A DNA stretch of 64,000 bases from Chitinophagaceae bacterium (GTDB lineage Bacteria; Bacteroidota; Bacteroidia; Chitinophagales; Chitinophagaceae), in assembly GCA_019638625.1 (NCBI GenBank), contig JAHBTK010000001.1, positions 124,001 through 188,000 on the forward strand. The letters run 5' to 3'. Below, piece by piece: positions 17,996 to 26,432 of this stretch. The notes below the pieces were generated by a model. That model was given only the letters and a program-made list of their open reading frames with translations, ran no database searches and had not been told where the DNA came from. Positions within the stretch are counted from its first letter, which is position 1. Each line of letters begins with the position of its first letter. The translations under genes and the position numbers were made by a program.

Positions 17996-19393
17996 CTACT
18001 TCCCGTTTTTCAACGTTTTATTGAACCACCAGTAGAAGGGAATCCCCAGGAAAATAAGGGTTAATCCTACCCCTGCTTCTTCGGGGCGCTCTATGATGGT
18101 GTTGACTATCAACAATACGCAGAAAATGATAAAGATGGCGGGTACAACCGGGTAACCCCATACTTTATACGGACGGTGCGCTTCAGGCATTTTTCTCCGC
18201 AGGATGAATACACCCACACTGGTGGCGCCATAATAAATAAATGCCGCGAAGATCAGCATATCGGTCAACTGGTCAAAGGAGCCGGATAGTATCAGCACAC
18301 AGGCCCAGATACCCTGCATCACCAATGCGTTGCCGGGCACTTTTGCCTTGTTGAGCACACCGGCGCTTTTAAAAAACAGTTTCTCTTCTGCCATGGCGCA
18401 GTAAATACGGGCGCTGCTGTAGATCGTGGCATGGGTACAGCCCAGGGTGGAGATCAATATCAATACAGACATGAACAGCGCGCCGCCATTTCCCCAGAAT
18501 ACTTTCATGGCTTCTACGGCGGCAATGCTGCTGGTATTGTGAATTTCCTGCAGGGCAGACATAGGCAACAGTGACAGGTAGGCGATATTGGCAAGAAGGT
18601 ACACCGTGATGACTATCAGCAACCCCAGGGTAATGCTTTTGGGGACATTTTTATGCGGCTCCTTGATTTCACCGCCCAGGTAGCCAACGGAGTTCCAGCC
18701 CTCATAGGCCCAAAAAGCAGCCAGCATCGCTGTAAACATGGTGCTGAAGCTTACTGTGGACAGTCCGTCGGTATTCAGCGCAAACGCCTGCCCGATATTT
18801 GCCTGCGGGCTGCTCAGTCCGAAAACCACGAGTATGGCAATGCCGGCAAGTATAATGACCACGATCGCCGAGCTTAGCCTGGCGCCTGCCTTTATCCCCC
18901 TGGTGTTCAAAAAAGTGAGCACCAGCACCAGCAGGATGGCGACAAATTTTATATTAAAATCCCTGAAAGGATAGAAGATAAATCCCACTTTAATGTCTCC
19001 CCACGACTCCAGCATGGGGGGGATGACAACAATGCTGTTCAACGACTGGGCAAATACATAGGCTATACCCGATATGGCGGCTGTTTTGATAGCGGAAAAG
19101 TTGGACCAACCATAGAGAAACGAAAAAAAGCGCCCGTAGATCTTTTTGTAATAGGCGTACTCTCCACCGGTGTCAGCCATCATACCTGCAATCTCCGCGT
19201 TGCTGAGCGCTCCAAAAAGCGTGATGATACCGCCCAGCAGCCAGCAGATGAGTATCCAGCCGGCGGAATGAAGGTCGTTGGCCATAGGCGCTACCTTTTT
19301 ATATACGCCGGAACCAATGATATTGGCTACTACTATTACTATCGCTAACCGGAGGCCCAGGGAACGGTTGAGTTGAGAGGATGAATCGCTCAT
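17996..19393 (-). CDS. APC-superfamily amino acid permease
   Basis: A 465-residue inner-membrane transporter with about 12 helices. The first helix carries IVVANIIGSGVYKKVAP, the glycine-rich unwound substrate-binding segment of LAT-type permeases. GGEYAYYKKIYGRFFSFLYG and AFWAYEGWNSVGYLGGEIKE are also typical. The C-terminus has the usual RRKMPEAHRPYKVWGYPVVP. It probably takes up or exchanges amino acids; specificity cannot be read from sequence. Confidence 0.92.
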   Translation of the reverse strand: MSDSSSQLNRSLGLRLAIVIVVANIIGSGVYKKVAPMANDLHSAGWILICWLLGGIITLFGALSNAEIAGMMADTGGEYAYYKKIYGRFFSFLYGWSNFSAIKTAAISGIAYVFAQSLNSIVVIPPMLESWGDIKVGFIFYPFRDFNIKFVAILLVLVLTFLNTRGIKAGARLSSAIVVIILAGIAILVVFGLSSPQANIGQAFALNTDGLSTVSFSTMFTAMLAAFWAYEGWNSVGYLGGEIKEPHKNVPKSITLGLLIVITVYLLANIAYLSLLPMSALQEIHNTSSIAAVEAMKVFWGNGGALFMSVLILISTLGCTHATIYSSARIYCAMAEEKLFFKSAGVLNKAKVPGNALVMQGIWACVLILSGSFDQLTDMLIFAAFIYYGATSVGVFILRRKMPEAHRPYKVWGYPVVPAIFIIFCVLLIVNTIIERPEEAGVGLTLIFLGIPFYWWFNKTLKNGK

Positions 19394-19486
19394 GCAGTGT
19401 TAAGTTAGAATATGCAGGTAAAGTACAAAAAAAGCCGGAATCTCACCGGGTCAAAAAAAGATATACTTTTATAGCAATAATTTTTT

Positions 19487-19921
19487 ATGAAAAAAGAATA
19501 CTGCCTGTTTTTGCCATTTACACTGATCTTTTGCCTGTTTTCGCAATACGGTTCTGCCCAGTCCCCGGAGCCTGCTAAAACAGACACAGCCGCCGGAAGC
19601 CCGCAGAGGAAGAATGAAAAGGAAGCATACTTCCGGGGAGGAGAAAAGGCCTGGATACAATTCCTTTCGGAAAACCTGGACATCAAAAAGATCAGAAAAA
19701 AAGCGCCTGAGGGAACCTACACAGCAATCATACAGTTTATCATCCAACCCGATGGTTCGGTTGCTGAGGTGGAGCCTCTTACCAGCATCGGTTATGGACT
19801 GGAAGAAGAAGCGATACGGGTAATAAAATTGTCGCCGCCCTGGGTGCCTGCGGTTCAGGAGGGGAAAAAGGTAACGGTGTACCGCAAACAGCCCGTTACG
19901 GTACAGGTGAGTAAAAAATAG
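19487..19921 (+). CDS. Small periplasmic TonB C-terminal-domain protein
   Basis: A 144-residue protein with a signal peptide (cleavage about GSAQ) and a single TonB-C-like domain (residues about 50-140). The diagnostic pattern is FIIQPDGSVAEVEPLTSIGY, then GLEEEAIRVIKLSPPWVPAVQEGKKV and RKQPVTVQV. It lacks the membrane anchor and Pro-rich stretch of a true TonB, so it is probably a periplasmic accessory rather than an energy transducer. It sits directly upstream of the translation gene block, where secY or map is often found. Confidence 0.82.
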   Translation: MKKEYCLFLPFTLIFCLFSQYGSAQSPEPAKTDTAAGSPQRKNEKEAYFRGGEKAWIQFLSENLDIKKIRKKAPEGTYTAIIQFIIQPDGSVAEVEPLTSIGYGLEEEAIRVIKLSPPWVPAVQEGKKVTVYRKQPVTVQVSKK

Positions 19922-20068
19922 CGTTTATTTTACAAATAATTACTAAATAGTCGTTTATATAAAATATAATTATTTATATTATTTAAATTTACAATACAAT
20001 CCTATAGGCCGGATACCGGACGGGGAAGGCAGGTTTTTTCACTTTCAATGATTTTCCACACGGGGTCG

Positions 20069-20151
20069 TATCTTTGCCGCCGCCAATAAATCCCTGCTTT
20101 TTAATATCCTTTGTATATATTTTTATATTTAGCATAATAGTCGTATCTTTG
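20069..20151 (+). promoter_or_regulatory. Two TATCTTTG promoter boxes upstream of infA
   Basis: TCGTATCTTTGC occurs twice, with TATCTTTG at 20069-20076 and 20144-20151. Both match the Bacteroidota -7 box TAnnTTTG. The second lies 16 bp before the infA ATG, so its transcript would have a very short leader. A good -33 TTTG at normal spacing is not evident for either. The flanking DNA (19925-20000) is extremely AT-rich. Confidence 0.55.
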
Positions 20152-20167
20152 CGCACCCAAAAACAAT

Positions 20168-20386
20168 ATGGCAAAACAAGCACTCATTAAACAGGATGGA
20201 ATTATTGTAGAAGCCTTATCCAATGCGATGTTTAAGGTAAAACTGGAAAACGGGCATGAGATCCTGGCAACCATTTCGGGGAAAATGAGGATGCACTACA
20301 TCCGGATTTTACCGGGTGATAAAGTGGGAGTGGAGATGAGTCCATATGATTTGAGCAGGGGAAGAATAATTTTCAGATATAAATAA
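20168..20386 (+). CDS. infA: Translation initiation factor IF-1
   Basis: A 72-residue OB-fold protein that binds the 30S A site during initiation. The sequence [20 protein letters not shown], then [20 protein letters not shown] and [20 protein letters not shown] is unmistakable and full length. It is the first gene of the translation block, after a 246-bp AT-rich gap containing two promoter boxes. Confidence 0.98.
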   Translation: MAKQALIKQDGIIVEALSNAMFKVKLENGHEILATISGKMRMHYIRILPGDKVGVEMSPYDLSRGRIIFRYK

Positions 20387-20397
20387 AACTCAAAACG

Positions 20398-20514
20398 ATG
20401 AGAGTAAGAGCATCTATTAAAAAGCGCAGCGCCGATTGCAAGATCGTGAGAAGGAAAGGGGTATTGTATGTTATCAATAAAAAGAACCCCCGCTTTAAAC
20501 AAAGACAAGGTTAA
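20398..20514 (+). CDS. rpmJ: Ribosomal protein L36
   Basis: A 38-residue protein from ATG at 20398 to TAA at 20512-20514: [20 protein letters not shown] then [18 protein letters not shown]. It is the Cys-poor form: of the zinc ligands C11, C14, C27 and H33 found in classical L36, only Cys14 remains. This zinc-independent form is usual in Bacteroidota. It lies 11 bp after infA. Confidence 0.97.
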   Translation: MRVRASIKKRSADCKIVRRKGVLYVINKKNPRFKQRQG

Positions 20515-20547
20515 TAATTAATTTGAAATTTAAAATTTAGAATCTTT

Positions 20548-20928
20548 ATGGCTCGTATTGCCGGTGTTGATCTACCTAAAAATAAAAGAGGAGAAATAGG
20601 GCTTACCTATATATATGGTATCGGCCGCTCCACTGCTCAGTACATTTTGAACAAGGCAGATATTGACCTTAACAAAAAGGTGCATGAATGGGATGATGAT
20701 GAACTGAACGCTATTCGCAGCACCATTACCAATGAGCTGAAGGTAGAGGGACAGTTGCGTTCCGAAGTGCAAATGAACATAAAGCGTTTGCTGGATATTG
20801 CCTGTTATCGTGGTCTTCGTCACCGTAAAGGACTTCCGTTGCGCGGACAGCGTACCCGTACGAACTCACGTACCCGCAAAGGAAAACGTAAGACAGTTGC
20901 CGGTAAGAAGAAAGCAACCAAGAAGTAA
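20548..20928 (+). CDS. rpsM: Ribosomal protein S13
   Basis: A 126-residue 30S head protein contacting the 50S subunit and the P-site tRNA. Hallmarks are [20 protein letters not shown], the helix-two-turn-helix [16 protein letters not shown], and the basic tail [20 protein letters not shown] followed by [19 protein letters not shown]. Length is normal. It is the first gene of the alpha-operon core. Confidence 0.98.
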   Translation: MARIAGVDLPKNKRGEIGLTYIYGIGRSTAQYILNKADIDLNKKVHEWDDDELNAIRSTITNELKVEGQLRSEVQMNIKRLLDIACYRGLRHRKGLPLRGQRTRTNSRTRKGKRKTVAGKKKATKK

Positions 20929-21016
20929 TAAATAGTTAGCCGCCGCCGGATCCGGTCACTTCCCGGGGAGGGGCGCTGACGAATTGTATTAAACATTTAA
21001 GATTACCTAAACAATT

Positions 21017-21421
21017 ATGGCTAAAGGACAACAAAACAGCGCAAAAGCCGCCGCCAAAAAAAGAGTGGTGAAGGTGGATGCCCACGGAGATGCCCACATT
21101 TCGGCTACCTTCAACAACATTATCATCAGCCTGACCAACAAATCCGGTCAGGTGATCAGTTGGAGCAGCGCCGGTAAAATGGGATTCAGAGGATCAAAGA
21201 AAAATACACCTTATGCAGCGCAGATGGCTGCCGCTGATGCTGCGAAAGTAGCGTTGGAAGCCGGGCTGAAAAGAGTGGATGTATTTGTAAAAGGCCCCGG
21301 CGCCGGACGCGAAGGCGCTATCCGCTCTATCGCGACCAGTGGAATAGAAGTAAGCACTATTAAAGATATTACTCCTCTGCCCCACAATGGTTGTCGTCCT
21401 CCGAAGAAAAGAAGAGTATAG
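21017..21421 (+). CDS. rpsK: Ribosomal protein S11
   Basis: A 134-residue 30S platform protein. It contains [40 protein letters not shown] and the C-terminal [15 protein letters not shown], all diagnostic. The N-terminus is Ala/Lys-rich as in related bacteria. It follows rpsM by 88 bp. Confidence 0.98.
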   Translation: MAKGQQNSAKAAAKKRVVKVDAHGDAHISATFNNIIISLTNKSGQVISWSSAGKMGFRGSKKNTPYAAQMAAADAAKVALEAGLKRVDVFVKGPGAGREGAIRSIATSGIEVSTIKDITPLPHNGCRPPKKRRV

Positions 21422-21565
21422 GATTGCTGATTGCTGAAGGTTGAATTGCTGATTTTATTCGGATAAATCAGAAATCCTCCCAATCAGAAATTATAAACAG
21501 GGTGCACGATTGATTTTAGATTTTTAATGATCGTGTACCGGAACTAAAAAATCAAATAATAAATT

Positions 21566-22171
21566 ATGGCACGTTACACAGGCCCAAAAACAAGAATTTC
21601 CCGCATTTTCGGTGAGCCCATCCTGGGCAACGGTAAGTGGCTTACCAAAAGCAGTTTTCCTCCCGGACAACATGGTCCGTCTAAAAAACGTAAAGCACCG
21701 GGAGAGTACGCACTTCAGTTGAAGGAAAAACAAAAAGCAAAATATACTTATGGTTTGCTGGAGCGCCAGTTCCGCAAAACCTTTGAAGAAGCTGCCCGTT
21801 TGGGTGGCGTAACCGGTGCCAATCTTATCCGTTTGCTGGAAGCACGGTTGGATAATACCGTATTCCGTTTGGGTATTGCGCCTTCCCGCCCCGCTGCCAG
21901 GCAGTTGGTATCACATAAGCATGTAACCGTAAACGGTGATGTAGTGAACATTCCGTCTTTCAGACTGAAAGCGGGTGATATCATCGGCTTAAAAGATAAA
22001 AGCCGTGAAAATACGGCCGTTACCAGCCAGGTAAAGGGAAAGAACCCGAAGTTCAACTGGCTTGACTGGAATGAATCAACTTTAACCGGTACATTCATTA
22101 CCTATCCGGAAAGAGAAAGTGTTCCTGAAAATATCAAGGAACAACTGATCGTGGAGTTGTACTCTAAGTAA
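21566..22171 (+). CDS. rpsD: Ribosomal protein S4
   Basis: A 201-residue primary 16S-binding protein. It has MARYTGPKTRISRIFGEPIL, FPPGQHGPSKKRKAPGEYAL, and the S4 RNA-binding fold RLGIAPSRPAARQLVSHKHV then TVNGDVVNIPSFRLKAGD. The N-terminal zinc cysteines of some S4 proteins are absent. S4 can also repress its own operon in other bacteria; no operator was identified here. Confidence 0.98.
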   Translation: MARYTGPKTRISRIFGEPILGNGKWLTKSSFPPGQHGPSKKRKAPGEYALQLKEKQKAKYTYGLLERQFRKTFEEAARLGGVTGANLIRLLEARLDNTVFRLGIAPSRPAARQLVSHKHVTVNGDVVNIPSFRLKAGDIIGLKDKSRENTAVTSQVKGKNPKFNWLDWNESTLTGTFITYPERESVPENIKEQLIVELYSK

Positions 22172-22268
22172 TAGCTGAGCAGCTTACAAACAGGTAAATA
22201 GTTTTTCTATTATTCATAATACCCAACGTTCATACGCGGGTATAAAAACTTAAAACTGAAATTTAAAT

Positions 22269-23270
22269 ATGGCCATTTTAAATTTCCAAAAGCCGGACAA
22301 GATCATACTTCAAAAAGCAAATGAATTTGAAGCATCATTTGAGTTTCGCCCGTTAGAGCCGGGATATGGTGTTACCATTGGTAATGCCCTTCGCAGGGTT
22401 TTATTAAACTCACTGGAAGGATATGCAATTGTAGGGATTTTTATAGAAGGAGCGGATCATGAGTTTGCAACACTTCCCGGCGTTACAGAGGATGTAACAG
22501 AAATCATACTGAACCTTAAGCAGGTTCGCTTCAAGAAAATTCTTGATACCGATCTAAGCCAGGAGAAGCTGACGCTTTCCATCAAGGGCAAGAGTGAGTT
22601 TACTGCAGCCAATATAGGAGAAGCTACCGCTTCATTCCAGGTGATGAACCCGGAACTGCTGATCTGTACCCTGGATCCCTCCGCCAAGCTGAATATTGAA
22701 ATTACCATCGGAAAGGGCAGGGGATATGTTCCTTCTGAAGACAATAAAGTGAAAGACGCTCCTTTTGGATATATTCCGACTGATTCCGTTTTCACTCCCA
22801 TAAAAAATGTAAAGTACGCTATCGAAAACTTTCGTGTGGAACAAAGAACCGACTACGAAAAGTTGCTGATGGATGTACAGACAGACGGTACCATTCACCC
22901 GGAAGAAGCGGTGAAACAGGCTTCCCGTATCCTGATCCAGCACCTGATGATCATTACTGATGAAAATATCACTTTCGACAGTAAAGAAGATAAAAAAGAG
23001 GATGTGGTGGATGAGCAGGTACTGCAACTGCGTAAAGTATTGAAAACACCGCTGGAAGACCTGGACCTGAGCGTACGCGCCTTCAACTGTCTGAAAGCCG
23101 CTAAGATCAACAGCTTGAGCGAACTGGTTCAGTATGAGCAGGAAGACCTGATGAAGTTCCGCAACTTTGGCCAAAAATCACTGGCTGAAATTGAGCAGGT
23201 GCTGGGTGAAAGAAGCCTGCACTTCGGAATGGACCTTGCTAAACTGGGACTGGATAAGGATGAGTTTTAA
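22269..23270 (+). CDS. rpoA: RNA polymerase alpha subunit
   Basis: A 333-residue protein with the complete N-terminal assembly domain (GYGVTIGNALRRVLLNSLEG) and the C-terminal UP-element-binding domain (PLEDLDLSVRAFNCLKAAKI then NSLSELVQYEQEDLMKFRNF and GQKSLAEIEQVL). Length is normal, and it lies in the conserved rpsD-rpoA-rplQ order. Confidence 0.98.
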   Translation: MAILNFQKPDKIILQKANEFEASFEFRPLEPGYGVTIGNALRRVLLNSLEGYAIVGIFIEGADHEFATLPGVTEDVTEIILNLKQVRFKKILDTDLSQEKLTLSIKGKSEFTAANIGEATASFQVMNPELLICTLDPSAKLNIEITIGKGRGYVPSEDNKVKDAPFGYIPTDSVFTPIKNVKYAIENFRVEQRTDYEKLLMDVQTDGTIHPEEAVKQASRILIQHLMIITDENITFDSKEDKKEDVVDEQVLQLRKVLKTPLEDLDLSVRAFNCLKAAKINSLSELVQYEQEDLMKFRNFGQKSLAEIEQVLGERSLHFGMDLAKLGLDKDEF

Positions 23271-23538
23271 GTGGTAAGGGATAAGGAGTGAATGGTGAAC
23301 AGGCAATAGTAAAACGTACCTGTAACCTGAAACTCAAAACCTGCAACTTGTAACTGTCCAAAAGAAGCATTAAATATTTATAACATAATCTGTTGCAAAA
23401 GCACAGAGCCGGCTGTAAATCCCTGACAACGGTACAGCAGGTATTATTAACCGGTTTGAAATAGAGAAAAGAGATTGTGTGAGTAATAACGCCACATTTT
23501 CACATTTTCACATTTTCAAATTCTCAAATTAAACAGTC
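23271..23538. other. 268-bp rpoA-rplQ gap with word-like repeats
   Basis: An unusually long spacer for this gene pair. About 23290-23350 consists of short phrases (ACCTGTAACCTGAAACTC, AACCTGCAACTTGTAACT), and about 23495-23530 repeats CACATTTTCA twice before CAAATTCTCAAATT. No gene is seen. The rplQ leader may hold its own promoter, but no convincing box was found. Confidence 0.45.
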
Positions 23539-24072
23539 ATGCGTCACGGAGACAAAATCAACAATTTAAGCAGAACCGCTTCACACAGGAAAGCGCTGCT
23601 GAAGAACCTTGCCAATGCCTTGATCACCAATAAGAGGATTGTAACTACGCTGGCAAAGGCCAAAGCGCTCAGAACTTATGTGGAGCCGTTGATCACCAAA
23701 ACAAAAAAAGCGGATAGCAAGGAACAGATCAGCCACAACCATCGCCTGGTGTTCAGCCACCTGCAAAATAAAGAAGTGGTAAAAGAATTGTTTACTGTAG
23801 TAGCGCCGAAAGTAGCCGGTCGCCCCGGTGGATATACCCGTATCATCAAACTGGGAAAACGTGTGGGCGACAATGCGGAAACTGCACTGATCGAACTGGT
23901 AGACTTCAACGAAGTGTATGTGAAAGGAACAGATAAAGCAGAAACTACCAGGAGAACCCGTCGCGGACGTAGCAAGAAAGCGGACGCGCCTGCAAAAGCA
24001 GAGGAAACAAAGCAGGAAGCTGCCAGCCCCGCTGAAGAAGCTCCGGCCGAAGAAACTAAAGCTGCTGAATAA
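23539..24072 (+). CDS. rplQ: Ribosomal protein L17 with acidic Ala-rich C-terminal extension
   Basis: Residues 1-125 are canonical L17 ([20 protein letters not shown], then [20 protein letters not shown] and [20 protein letters not shown]). The remaining 50 residues form a low-complexity tail with a basic patch ([12 protein letters not shown]) followed by an Ala/Glu/Pro-rich acidic end ([14 protein letters not shown]), as in many Bacteroidota L17 proteins. A strong terminator follows. Confidence 0.97.
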   Translation: MRHGDKINNLSRTASHRKALLKNLANALITNKRIVTTLAKAKALRTYVEPLITKTKKADSKEQISHNHRLVFSHLQNKEVVKELFTVVAPKVAGRPGGYTRIIKLGKRVGDNAETALIELVDFNEVYVKGTDKAETTRRTRRGRSKKADAPAKAEETKQEAASPAEEAPAEETKAAE

Positions 24073-24091
24073 CTTTAGCATAATATATGTA

Positions 24092-24126
24092 AATGCAGGG
24101 TCAGTTGCTGATCCTGCATTTTTTTA
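24092..24126 (+). terminator. Rho-independent terminator after rplQ
   Basis: AATGCAGGGTCA (24092-24103) pairs with TGATCCTGCATT (24109-24120) through a 5-nt loop, with one G-T wobble, and is followed by a T-run to about 24126. It ends the infA-rplQ block and separates it from carA. Confidence 0.9.
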
Positions 24127-24146
24127 TTGCCGATGTGCACAAAAAC

Positions 24147-24179
24147 TTCATGTAAAACCACATGAAATCGCTTTCTTTG
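24147..24179 (+). promoter_or_regulatory. carA promoter region with inverted repeat
   Basis: TTCATGT (24147-24153) and ACATGAA (24160-24166) are perfect inverted repeats 6 bp apart. They end 5 bp before TTTCTTTG (24172-24179), a near match to the -7 box. The carA ATG is at 24197. The geometry fits a regulator acting at the promoter; its identity is unknown. Confidence 0.5.
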
Positions 24180-24196
24180 CAAAATTTTCATAGATA

Positions 24197-25300
24197 ATGC
24201 CTGGTACTACCCCCTCTCAAAAAACTGTATTATTACTGGAAGATGGTAACTTTTTTGTTGGCAGATCATTCGGAAAAATAGGGACTGCCACCGGTGAAAT
24301 TTGCTTTAATACCGGTATGACCGGGTACCAGGAGGTATTTACCGATCCCAGCTATTTTGGACAGGTGGTGATAATGAATGCGGCGCATATCGGGAATTAT
24401 GGTGTGAAGGCTGCCGATGTGGAAAGCAATTCAGTAAAAATAAGAGGACTCATCGCCCGCAACCTGGAAGAACGGTTCAGCCGTTTCCAGGCGGATAACT
24501 CCCTGCAGCAATACCTGGCAGATCAGGGCATTGTAGGGATCCACCAGGTGGATACCAGGGCGTTGGTGGCGCATATACGTACCAGTGGCGCCCAAAACTG
24601 CATCATATCATCGGAGGATACGGATATTACCAGTCTGAAAAACAAGCTGGCGGAAGTTCCCTCCATGAGCGGGCTGGAACTGGCATCGGTAGTGTCTACC
24701 AGGGAGGTATATGAGTCGGGTAATCCTCATTCTCCCATCCGCATCGCTGTGTACGATTTTGGCGTGAAAAAAAATATCCTGAACTGCCTGACAGAAAGAG
24801 GCGCTCATATACGCGTATATCCGGCTAAAACACCGCTGAAAGAAACCGAGTCTTTTAAGCCGCATGGTTATTTTATTTCCAATGGTCCCGGCGACCCCGC
24901 TCCAATGGATTACGCGGTTCAGACAGTAAAGGAGATACTCGCTAAAAATATGCCCCTGTTTGGCATATGCCTGGGGCACCAGTTGCTGGCATTGGCCAAC
25001 GATATTCCGACATTTAAAATGCATCACGGGCACAGGGGGCTGAATCACCCGGTAAAAAACATTATTTCCGGTCGCAGTGAAATTACTACACAGAACCACG
25101 GGTTTGGAATAGATCCGGAAGCGGTGCGTCAATCGGATGCCGTGCAGATCACGCATCTCAACCTGAATGATGATTCTATTGAAGGTATCCGTATAAAAGG
25201 AAAGCCTGCTTTTTCGGTACAATACCATCCCGAGTCAACCCCGGGACCGCACGACAGCCGCTACCTGTTTGATGAGTTCATCGCACTGATGAAAAATTAG
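24197..25300 (+). CDS. carA: Carbamoyl-phosphate synthase small (glutaminase) subunit
   Basis: A 367-residue class-I glutamine amidotransferase that releases ammonia from glutamine for the large subunit, feeding arginine and pyrimidine synthesis. The N-terminal CPSase domain has TGEICFNTGMTGYQEVFTDP. The GATase domain has the nucleophile Cys258 in FGICLGHQLLAL and the His344/Glu346 pair in QYHPEST. The carB gene is not adjacent. An inverted repeat overlaps the promoter region. Confidence 0.97.
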   Translation: MPGTTPSQKTVLLLEDGNFFVGRSFGKIGTATGEICFNTGMTGYQEVFTDPSYFGQVVIMNAAHIGNYGVKAADVESNSVKIRGLIARNLEERFSRFQADNSLQQYLADQGIVGIHQVDTRALVAHIRTSGAQNCIISSEDTDITSLKNKLAEVPSMSGLELASVVSTREVYESGNPHSPIRIAVYDFGVKKNILNCLTERGAHIRVYPAKTPLKETESFKPHGYFISNGPGDPAPMDYAVQTVKEILAKNMPLFGICLGHQLLALANDIPTFKMHHGHRGLNHPVKNIISGRSEITTQNHGFGIDPEAVRQSDAVQITHLNLNDDSIEGIRIKGKPAFSVQYHPESTPGPHDSRYLFDEFIALMKN

Positions 25301-25381
25301 CCGTTTCAAAAGCCGGTAATATCGTTATGTTTGTGATATGCTTCCGGTAAGAAACCGGTGGTTGGAAAAACGATTTCTGTA

Positions 25382-25801
25382 ATGAAAATAGCCATCATCA
25401 ACGGGCCCAATTTAAACCTGTTGGGAAAAAGAGAGCCGGGGATTTACGGCAGCACCTCTTTTGAAGATTTTTTATCAGTGTTGCAACAGCGATATCCCAC
25501 CGTGACGCTTCATTATTTTCAGAGTAATATTGAAGGCGAACTCGTAACCGAGATACAGCGTGTAGGCTTTGATTTCGATGGTATTATTTTAAATCCTGCC
25601 GCTTACACCCACACTTCTGTGGCAATAGGAGACGCTATCGCGGCTATTAAAACGCCTGTGATAGAAGTGCATATTTCGAATGTGCATGCCCGGGAGGAGT
25701 TCAGAAAATTGTCTCATGTATCGGCAAAAGCTGCCGGAAGCATTATCGGCCTGGGGTTGAAGGGCTACGAACTGGCCCTGGATTATTTGTTGAATAAATA
25801 A
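25382..25801 (+). CDS. aroQ: Type II 3-dehydroquinate dehydratase
   Basis: I chose the ATG at 25382 (139 aa), because the protein then opens MKIAIINGPNLNLLGKREPG as in the family; an upstream in-frame start at 25358 would add eight unconserved residues. It dehydrates 3-dehydroquinate in the shikimate pathway. The catalytic Tyr is in PGIYGST, with ILNPAAYTHTSVAIGDAI and VIEVHISNVHAREEFRKLSH also present. It ends in a strong terminator. Confidence 0.96.
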   Translation: MKIAIINGPNLNLLGKREPGIYGSTSFEDFLSVLQQRYPTVTLHYFQSNIEGELVTEIQRVGFDFDGIILNPAAYTHTSVAIGDAIAAIKTPVIEVHISNVHAREEFRKLSHVSAKAAGSIIGLGLKGYELALDYLLNK

Positions 25802-25887
25802 TCGATTTTTAGAAATCCTTAACGAGATTTTTAGTAAATTTGAACACTTAAATAGATAAAGGGTATAGAAAAAATCTACACAAGATG

Positions 25888-25920
25888 CCCGGCATTTTCT
25901 AGTGCCGGGTTTTTTATTTT
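25888..25920 (+). terminator. Rho-independent terminator after aroQ
   Basis: CCCGGCA (25888-25894), loop TTTTCTAG, TGCCGGG (25903-25909), then TTTTTTATTTT. The T-run is on the + strand, so it serves aroQ rather than the convergent cdd gene. Confidence 0.93.
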
Positions 25921-25929
25921 TGTACCTGG

Positions 25930-26418
25930 CTACGCAAGGTTTTGATTTGTAAAACCAAAAGGGATCAGGTCGCTGGATCTTTCAATGATGAATACTTCGC
26001 CGGTAGCTCCGGCCAGTATAAGGCTTACCGGACTTTGTTGCCTTACTTCCTGCTCCAGCAGACTTTGCCTGCAAATACCGCAGGGAAACACCGGCTCATC
26101 ATCCGGTTTATTGGAGGACCTGTAGCTGATAGCGATTTTAAGAATACTTGTGCCGGGGTGTATTGCATTTGCCGCTGATAACAGCACTCTCTCTGCGCAT
26201 ATTCCGACGGGGAAAGAAGCGTTTTCCTGATTGGTACCGGTAATTACGGCGCCATTAGAAAGCAGGGCAGCCGCGCCTACTTTGAACTTCGAGTAAGGTG
26301 CATAAGCGGTCTCCGTAGCTTCTGCGGCTTTTTTCAGCAGTAACTGATCTTCTGCAGGCATCAAACTGCGGTTATCATACACTGTGTATGAAAATCCCGT
26401 ATTCCTCCTGGTATTCAA
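25930..26418 (-). CDS. cdd: Cytidine deaminase
   Basis: A 162-residue zinc enzyme deaminating cytidine and deoxycytidine for pyrimidine salvage. The zinc and catalytic motifs are PVGICAERVLLSA (Cys and Glu) and EPVFPCGICRQSL (two Cys). The start is uncertain: TTG at 26418 includes the stretch FSYTVYDNRSLMPAEDQ that related Bacteroidota enzymes also have, whereas the first ATG (26361) would remove it. It follows lepB by 14 bp, so the two are probably co-transcribed. Confidence 0.93.
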   Translation of the reverse strand: MNTRRNTGFSYTVYDNRSLMPAEDQLLLKKAAEATETAYAPYSKFKVGAAALLSNGAVITGTNQENASFPVGICAERVLLSAANAIHPGTSILKIAISYRSSNKPDDEPVFPCGICRQSLLEQEVRQQSPVSLILAGATGEVFIIERSSDLIPFGFTNQNLA

Positions 26419-26432
26419 ACTGCTGATATTGG

